A stretch of DNA of 35,276 nucleotides from a virus, in IMG/VR virus record IMGVR_UViG_3300000553_000145, positions 1 through 35,276 of that record. One strand, 5' to 3'. The notes below the pieces were generated by a model. The model ran no database searches. It worked only from the letters and a program-made list of their open reading frames with translations, and had not been told where the DNA came from. Both the position numbers and the translations under genes were made by a program. Positions 32,542 to 35,276 of this stretch are shown here, piece by piece; the first letter of the stretch is position 1; each line of letters opens with the position of its first letter.

Positions 32542-32795
32542 AAGTTATATTTTTTTATATCTGTCGCCAATTCTGTGTCACCGGTTTCTCTGTATGCTTC
32601 CAACCAATCTTTTAATTCATTTTTTTCTTTATCTTGATAAGTCCAACTTTGTTTGAGTACTTTCCATAAAATCAGAAAATTCGTAACCATATTTATCAAA
32701 TCAAATTCTTTTTGTGATATAGTTATTATCTCATCATCATTTGGATAGCCAATTAAAGAATATGTTTTTTTAAAATCCTCATAAATTTTTATCAT
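32538..32795 (-). CDS. Small hypothetical protein ending in KKYNL
   Basis: 85 residues: MIKIYEDFKKTYSLIGYPND at the start (YEDF motif), ISQKEFDLINMVTNFLILWK in the middle, helical, and TGDTELATDIKKYNL at the end. Starts and ends with ATGA overlaps to its neighbours, so three genes are translationally coupled here. Not recognised. Confidence 0.65.
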   Translation of the reverse strand: MIKIYEDFKKTYSLIGYPNDDEIITISQKEFDLINMVTNFLILWKVLKQSWTYQDKEKNELKDWLEAYRETGDTELATDIKKYNL

Positions 32796-33043
32796 AAGTT
32801 ATATTTTTTTGCATCTAGGTATAATTCTGGATTACTTGTGTAAATTACTAATTTTTCAAAATCTTTTTGATTTAACACATAAGAGCCCATCAACGATTTA
32901 AGTTTTATCGTTTTAACTTTAACAGTACCAAACTTACCAGTACCAACAACAACTATTTCGAAGTCTATAATTTTAGATTCAATTAAACCTTCACAAAAAT
33001 TTTCATTTTCAGGCAATTTCATAAAATCATTTATATAACTCAA
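32792..33043 (-). CDS. Small hypothetical protein ending in AKKYNL
   Basis: 83 residues if read from a TTG at 33043 (reads L/MSYINDFMKLPENENFCEGL); an ATG at 33022 gives 76 residues. The AG-rich stretch before the TTG and the wish to keep the gap to the upstream gene small favour the longer form slightly; the start is open. The body is beta-rich (IIDFEIVVVGTGKFGTVKVK, TIKLKSLMGSYVLNQKDFEK) and it ends LYLDAKKYNL. Its TGA overlaps the next ATG. Not recognised. Confidence 0.6.
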   Translation of the reverse strand: MSYINDFMKLPENENFCEGLIESKIIDFEIVVVGTGKFGTVKVKTIKLKSLMGSYVLNQKDFEKLVIYTSNPELYLDAKKYNL

Positions 33044-33066
33044 TATTTCTTCTTTTTTCTTCTTTC

Positions 33067-33273
33067 TTAGTTTATTCCTTTTTTATCAAATTTAATTGAA
33101 TATTCATAATATTCTATTGTATCTGTTTTAGGAAGATCACACCAATCTGCTTCACCTACTAAATTAAAATAATCAAATAATTCTCCTTCAGTAAAAAAAT
33201 CTGGATATATAATAAAAGAATTGCAGTAAGGCTTTTGTATAGTATAATCTTCAAAAATTTTTAAATATTTCAT
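33067..33273 (-). CDS. Small hypothetical protein with MKYLKIFEDY start
   Basis: 68 residues: MKYLKIFEDYTIQKPYCNSF, then IIYPDFFTEGELFDYFNLVG and YYEYSIKFDKKGIN. The start has the I/F-x-x-F-E pattern of its neighbours. First gene of the coupled run 33273-31918; a TTTATATATAA element lies directly before the ATG. Not recognised. Confidence 0.6.
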   Translation of the reverse strand: MKYLKIFEDYTIQKPYCNSFIIYPDFFTEGELFDYFNLVGEADWCDLPKTDTIEYYEYSIKFDKKGIN

Positions 33274-33312
33274 AAATTATATATAAATAAAAAAATACAA
33301 AAAATAGTAAAA

Positions 33313-33358
33313 AAGTTGTTTTCTAAAATTTATATATACAATAAAAAGAAAACAACTT
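33313..33358 (+). promoter_or_regulatory. 12-bp inverted repeat enclosing a TATATATA element, abutting the HNH start codon
   Basis: Left arm AAGTTGTTTTCT (33313-33324), right arm AGAAAACAACTT (33347-33358), perfect complement, 22-base spacer with TATATATA (33331-33338). The right arm touches the ATG at 33359. A transcript that starts at the TATATATA element would lack the left arm; a longer one could fold and hide the start. It could also be an operator. The arms also resemble the T-rich side of nearby terminators (GTAGTTGTTTTCT). Confidence 0.6.
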
Positions 33359-34072
33359 ATGACAAAAAGAGAATGGGTAAAAATAGATAGATTATCTAAA
33401 AGAATTAAAGCAATTGAATATTTAGGTGGGAAATGTGAAAAGTGTGGTGAAACAAATATTTTTTCCTTAGAATTTCATCATAAAAATAGTTCAGAAAAAG
33501 ATGCTACAATTTGGGCGATACAAGATTGTAGATGGTCAATCATTGAAAAAGAAATTCAAAAATGTATTTTGTTATGTGGAAATTGCCATGGTAAAATACA
33601 TTCCAATGAAAATGACAGTAAATTGAAAAACAATAAAAAAATATATTTAGAATATAAGGGTATCTCTGGATGTGAAAAATGTGGGTATAATGAATGTAAT
33701 TCATCTTTAGATTTTCATCATTTAGATAAAAACGAAAAAGATTTTATGATAGGTGAAATTTATATCACTTTTAATAGTATAGAAGATCTATCTATTAAAA
33801 TTGCCGAAGAATTAAATAAATGTGTAGTCATCTGTAAAAATTGTCACAAAAAAGAACACTCCGATATTGATTTTTTTGAAAAATTCAAAATTGAAATTAT
33901 TAAAAAATCAAAAACAAAAAAAGAAGTTATGAAAAAAATAGACAGAAATAAGGTTAATGAGTTATATACAAGCGGAACAAAGCAAATAGAAATTGCAAAA
34001 TATTTTGGTGCGACAAAGGGCACAATTTCAAATATTATAAAAGAATTGAAATTAAAAAAGCCAACTAAATAG
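33359..34072 (+). CDS. Double HNH endonuclease with C-terminal helix-turn-helix
   Basis: 237 residues with two tandem HNH units. First: GGKCEKCGETNIFSLEFHHK (CxxC, His-His) and CILLCGNCHGKIHS (CxxC-H...H), residues about 22-84. Second: ISGCEKCGYNECNSSLDFHH and KCVVICKNCHKKEHS, about 100-165. A resolvase-type HTH follows (NELYTSGTKQIEIAKYFGAT, KGTISNIIKEL), residues about 195-233. Probably a free-standing homing endonuclease; two nuclease cores on one chain could cut both strands or one may be structural. It is convergent with the tmRNA gene 42 bases away. The start is set by the inverted repeat described separately. The stop lies inside the terminator stem. Confidence 0.85.
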   Translation: MTKREWVKIDRLSKRIKAIEYLGGKCEKCGETNIFSLEFHHKNSSEKDATIWAIQDCRWSIIEKEIQKCILLCGNCHGKIHSNENDSKLKNNKKIYLEYKGISGCEKCGYNECNSSLDFHHLDKNEKDFMIGEIYITFNSIEDLSIKIAEELNKCVVICKNCHKKEHSDIDFFEKFKIEIIKKSKTKKEVMKKIDRNKVNELYTSGTKQIEIAKYFGATKGTISNIIKELKLKKPTK

Positions 34073-34081
34073 TTGGCTTTT
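34056..34081 (+). terminator. Intrinsic terminator overlapping the end of the HNH gene
   Basis: Stem AAAAGCCAACT / AGTTGGCTTTT, loop AAAT; the TAG stop (34070-34072) is within it. Confidence 0.85.
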
Positions 34082-34086
34082 TATTT

Positions 34087-34109
34087 AACTTATTGATAAT
34101 CAATAAGTT
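34087..34109 (-). terminator. Palindrome after the tmRNA gene
   Basis: AACTTATTGAT A ATCAATAAGTT, directly after the tmRNA 3' end on the minus strand, followed by TAAATAAAAAG. It could terminate the tmRNA or guide 3' trimming. Confidence 0.5.
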
Positions 34110-34113
34110 AATG

Positions 34114-34479
34114 TGGAGGTGCGGGGACTCAAACCCCGGTCCAATAACGCCTTTCGGCATCTTCTACAAGTTTAGTTCTATTTTTCTAATCAGAACGAAA
34201 TAGATAATTTTTAATTGGTAATTGTCAAATCCACTAAACATTTTTGAAAGTCTCAATATAGTTTACTAAAAAGATGGTCTGGTTTTTTCTGTTTAGGCTA
34301 CGAGAACTCCACTCTCAACAACAGTTCCAGCAACTGAAAATGTTGAATTTGAAGTAACGATATGCGTATGTGCTTCGCCATTTATTGTTTGTTCCTATAA
34401 ATTTATAAAACGCCTTATTAGAAAATGCGTTACTTGCCGATAACCTCATTATACAATACTGTCAAAATCGGTCACCCCC
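34114..34479 (-). ncRNA. ssrA: Phage-encoded tmRNA (ssrA)
   Basis: 366 bases. The 5' end GGGGGTG pairs with 3' CACCTCC to form a 7-bp acceptor stem whose third pair is G-U, the alanine identity element (G3-U70). GACCGATTTTGACAG follows the 5' end, as in tmRNAs generally. The 3' part has AAACTTGTAGAAG, a hairpin ATGCCGAAAGGCGT, and a T arm GGACCGGGGTTTGAGTCCCC. The loop is TTTGAGT, where TTCGA is usual. The discriminator A is followed by CATT in the genome, so the CCA end is not fully encoded. A pseudoknot-like AACGC...GCGTT precedes the tag region. tmRNA rescues stalled ribosomes and tags the product for proteolysis; an SmpB gene is not in this window. Upstream on the minus strand, AACTATATAGTT and TTGTTAAG may be promoter parts. 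Confidence 0.92.
34293..34379 (-). other. tmRNA tag-peptide reading frame (28 codons)
   Basis: From the GGC resume codon (context AATAAATGGCGAA, as in Bacteroidota tmRNAs) the frame reads GEAHTHIVTSNSTF and continues to ESGVLVA followed by TAA. The usual Bacteroidota tag is short (GENNYALAA type, 9 residues), so this one is about three times as long and ends L-V-A instead of L-A-A. The resume codon is inferred from context; the stop and the open frame are seen. Confidence 0.75.
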
Positions 34480-34566
34480 TTATTTTAAAGAACGATAAAC
34501 TATATAGTTATAATTTTTTGTTAAGTTTTTCTATTTTTTGAAATAACATTTTTATAGAGTCCGTCA

Positions 34567-34598
34567 AAGAAAACAACTACATCTTTATTGTAGTAGTT
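34567..34598 (-). terminator. Intrinsic terminator after the 34598-34990 gene
   Basis: Minus strand GAACTACTACA-ATAAAGA-TGTAGTTGTTTTC: nine pairs with one mismatch, then a T-rich tail. The stop TGA is its first bases. Almost the same sequence follows Hsp20 at 30414-30446. Confidence 0.75.
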
Positions 34599-34990
34599 CA
34601 TTCTTCTATATGTGCCATTATTTCTGATTCTATTTCTCTGTCAGTTATATTTGGATATTTTTCTTTAATTGCTATATATAATCTATCCCTTTCAAATTTC
34701 AAATTTTCAATAGCATCATAATAAGGTTTTAAAATTTCTTGTACTTTTCTAATTTCTTTATCAAGTACATTTAATTTATTATTAAGTTCTAATGTTTTTC
34801 TGACATCATTTAAATCAGAATGAACTATTTTTTCCATTTCATTCTTTAAATCTTCAAAAACTTGCTTTTTATCATTTATAGCAGGCTCTTGTTTCAAAAT
34901 TTGCTTTAAATTTTCAATATAAGATTTTCTTAATCTTACACCATCTCTAATATATTGTTCTGCTATCATTTTTAAGTTATTTTTATTCAA
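34598..34990 (-). CDS. Hypothetical helical protein
   Basis: 130 residues, nearly all helical and coiled-coil-like: MNKNNLKMIAEQYIRDGVRL, KSYIENLKQILKQEPAINDK, KTLELNNKLNVLDKEIRKVQ, ENLKFERDRLYIAIKEKYPN, ending SEIMAHIEE. Not recognised. It follows the partial right-edge gene by 21 bases, and its stop lies in the terminator stem. Possibly a structural or scaffold-like small protein; no direct evidence. Confidence 0.65.
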   Translation of the reverse strand: MNKNNLKMIAEQYIRDGVRLRKSYIENLKQILKQEPAINDKKQVFEDLKNEMEKIVHSDLNDVRKTLELNNKLNVLDKEIRKVQEILKPYYDAIENLKFERDRLYIAIKEKYPNITDREIESEIMAHIEE

Positions 34991-35011
34991 GTTTCTATCA
35001 ATTTATCCATC

Positions 35012-35276
35012 CTAAATTTCGGTATCCTCATTCGCTTCTTTTCTTCTTTTTTCAATCATATATTTTAAATATTCATCATCATTCATTTTTATACACTTAT
35101 CTCTTTCAGGATCAGACATATATGGCTTATCAATCTCACGTTTAATTTTATACCATTCATCAATATTAAAATCTATATCTTCAATTTTTTCATTAAGACC
35201 AAATTCTTTATACTGTTGTAGCAATTCATATGCATCAAGTGGTTTTCCAGCTGGTCCAGAAAAATAATCAATTAAA
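35012..35276 (-). CDS. Hypothetical protein, C-terminal part only (runs off the right edge)
   Basis: The frame is open to the window edge (88 codons) with no ATG inside: LIDYFSGPAGKPLDAYELLQ, QYKEFGLNEKIEDIDFNIDE, then ERDKCIKMNDDEYLKYMIEK, ending RRKEANEDTEI. A TTG at 35224 could be read as a start, but the upstream codons look like protein (GKPLDAYELL), so a longer gene is preferred. Charged and probably helical. Not recognised. Confidence 0.65.
   Translation of the reverse strand, partial: LIDYFSGPAGKPLDAYELLQQYKEFGLNEKIEDIDFNIDEWYKIKREIDKPYMSDPERDKCIKMNDDEYLKYMIEKRRKEANEDTEI

Noticed and set aside
34114-34180. A tRNA gene at the T-arm-like sequence
   Set aside because: The T arm and acceptor strand pair with a partner 300 bases away and the tmRNA-specific parts are present between them.
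35012-35224. The right-edge gene as a 70-residue protein with a YKEF start motif
   Set aside because: The apparent start is a TTG, and the frame continues upstream with protein-like sequence to the window edge, so the motif is internal and was not counted as an N-terminal leader.

Overview
The window is a piece of the genome of a T4-like tailed phage with a very AT-rich genome. The host is probably a member of the Bacteroidota. T4-type late genes can be recognised from the sequence alone: major capsid protein gp23 (6713-8557), a gp21-type prohead protease fused to a scaffold-like region (8651-11026), portal gp20 (15418-17187), a gp4-type head-completion nuclease (18009-18515), late sigma factor gp55 (18963-19337) and a gp15-like tail terminator (22083-22913). 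Replication genes are the gp44 clamp-loader ATPase (23635-24603) and an RNase H/5' nuclease (27220-28194). The host inference rests on three things: starts with A-rich leaders and no Shine-Dalgarno sequence, LamG/Gly-rich tail proteins, and a tmRNA whose tag starts Gly-Glu as Bacteroidota tags do.

Layout. 1-3507 (minus): two tandem LamG-type tail/adhesin genes, the first cut by the window edge. 3556-6645 (minus): two homing-endonuclease-like genes between the tail genes and gp23; the gp23-proximal one is bracketed by a duplicated gp23 3' end plus terminator. 6713-22913: the late block on the minus strand, interrupted by two paralogous plus-strand endonuclease genes (11164-12798, 13847-15421) and a GIY-YIG gene just upstream of gp55. 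22965-25291 (plus): small genes, gp44, a fragment of a major-capsid-like protein, and a hypothetical gene. 25293-27121 (minus): two small genes and another endonuclease. 27220-28194 (plus): RNase H. 28272-33273: mostly small minus-strand genes of unknown function, plus a plus-strand Hsp20. 33359-34072: a double-HNH gene next to a phage tmRNA (34114-34479, minus). The right end holds two more minus-strand genes, the last one partial.

How the parts fit. Late genes carry TATATAA-type elements 15-60 nt upstream of their starts, which fits T4-type late transcription by the encoded gp55. The gp21 protein carries about twelve 14-residue repeats of the form YSEYIAENLDNSIA. Each contains I/L-A-E, which fits the gp21 cleavage rule. 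Several unrelated small proteins begin with a similar peptide ([FY]-x-E-F-[ILV]-x-E), which also resembles the capsid-targeting leader of T4 internal protein III. Together this suggests a set of core-packaged, protease-trimmed and possibly injected proteins. In one of them (29161-29835), trimming would expose a lipoprotein signal. Seven homing-endonuclease-like genes occupy a large share of the window.
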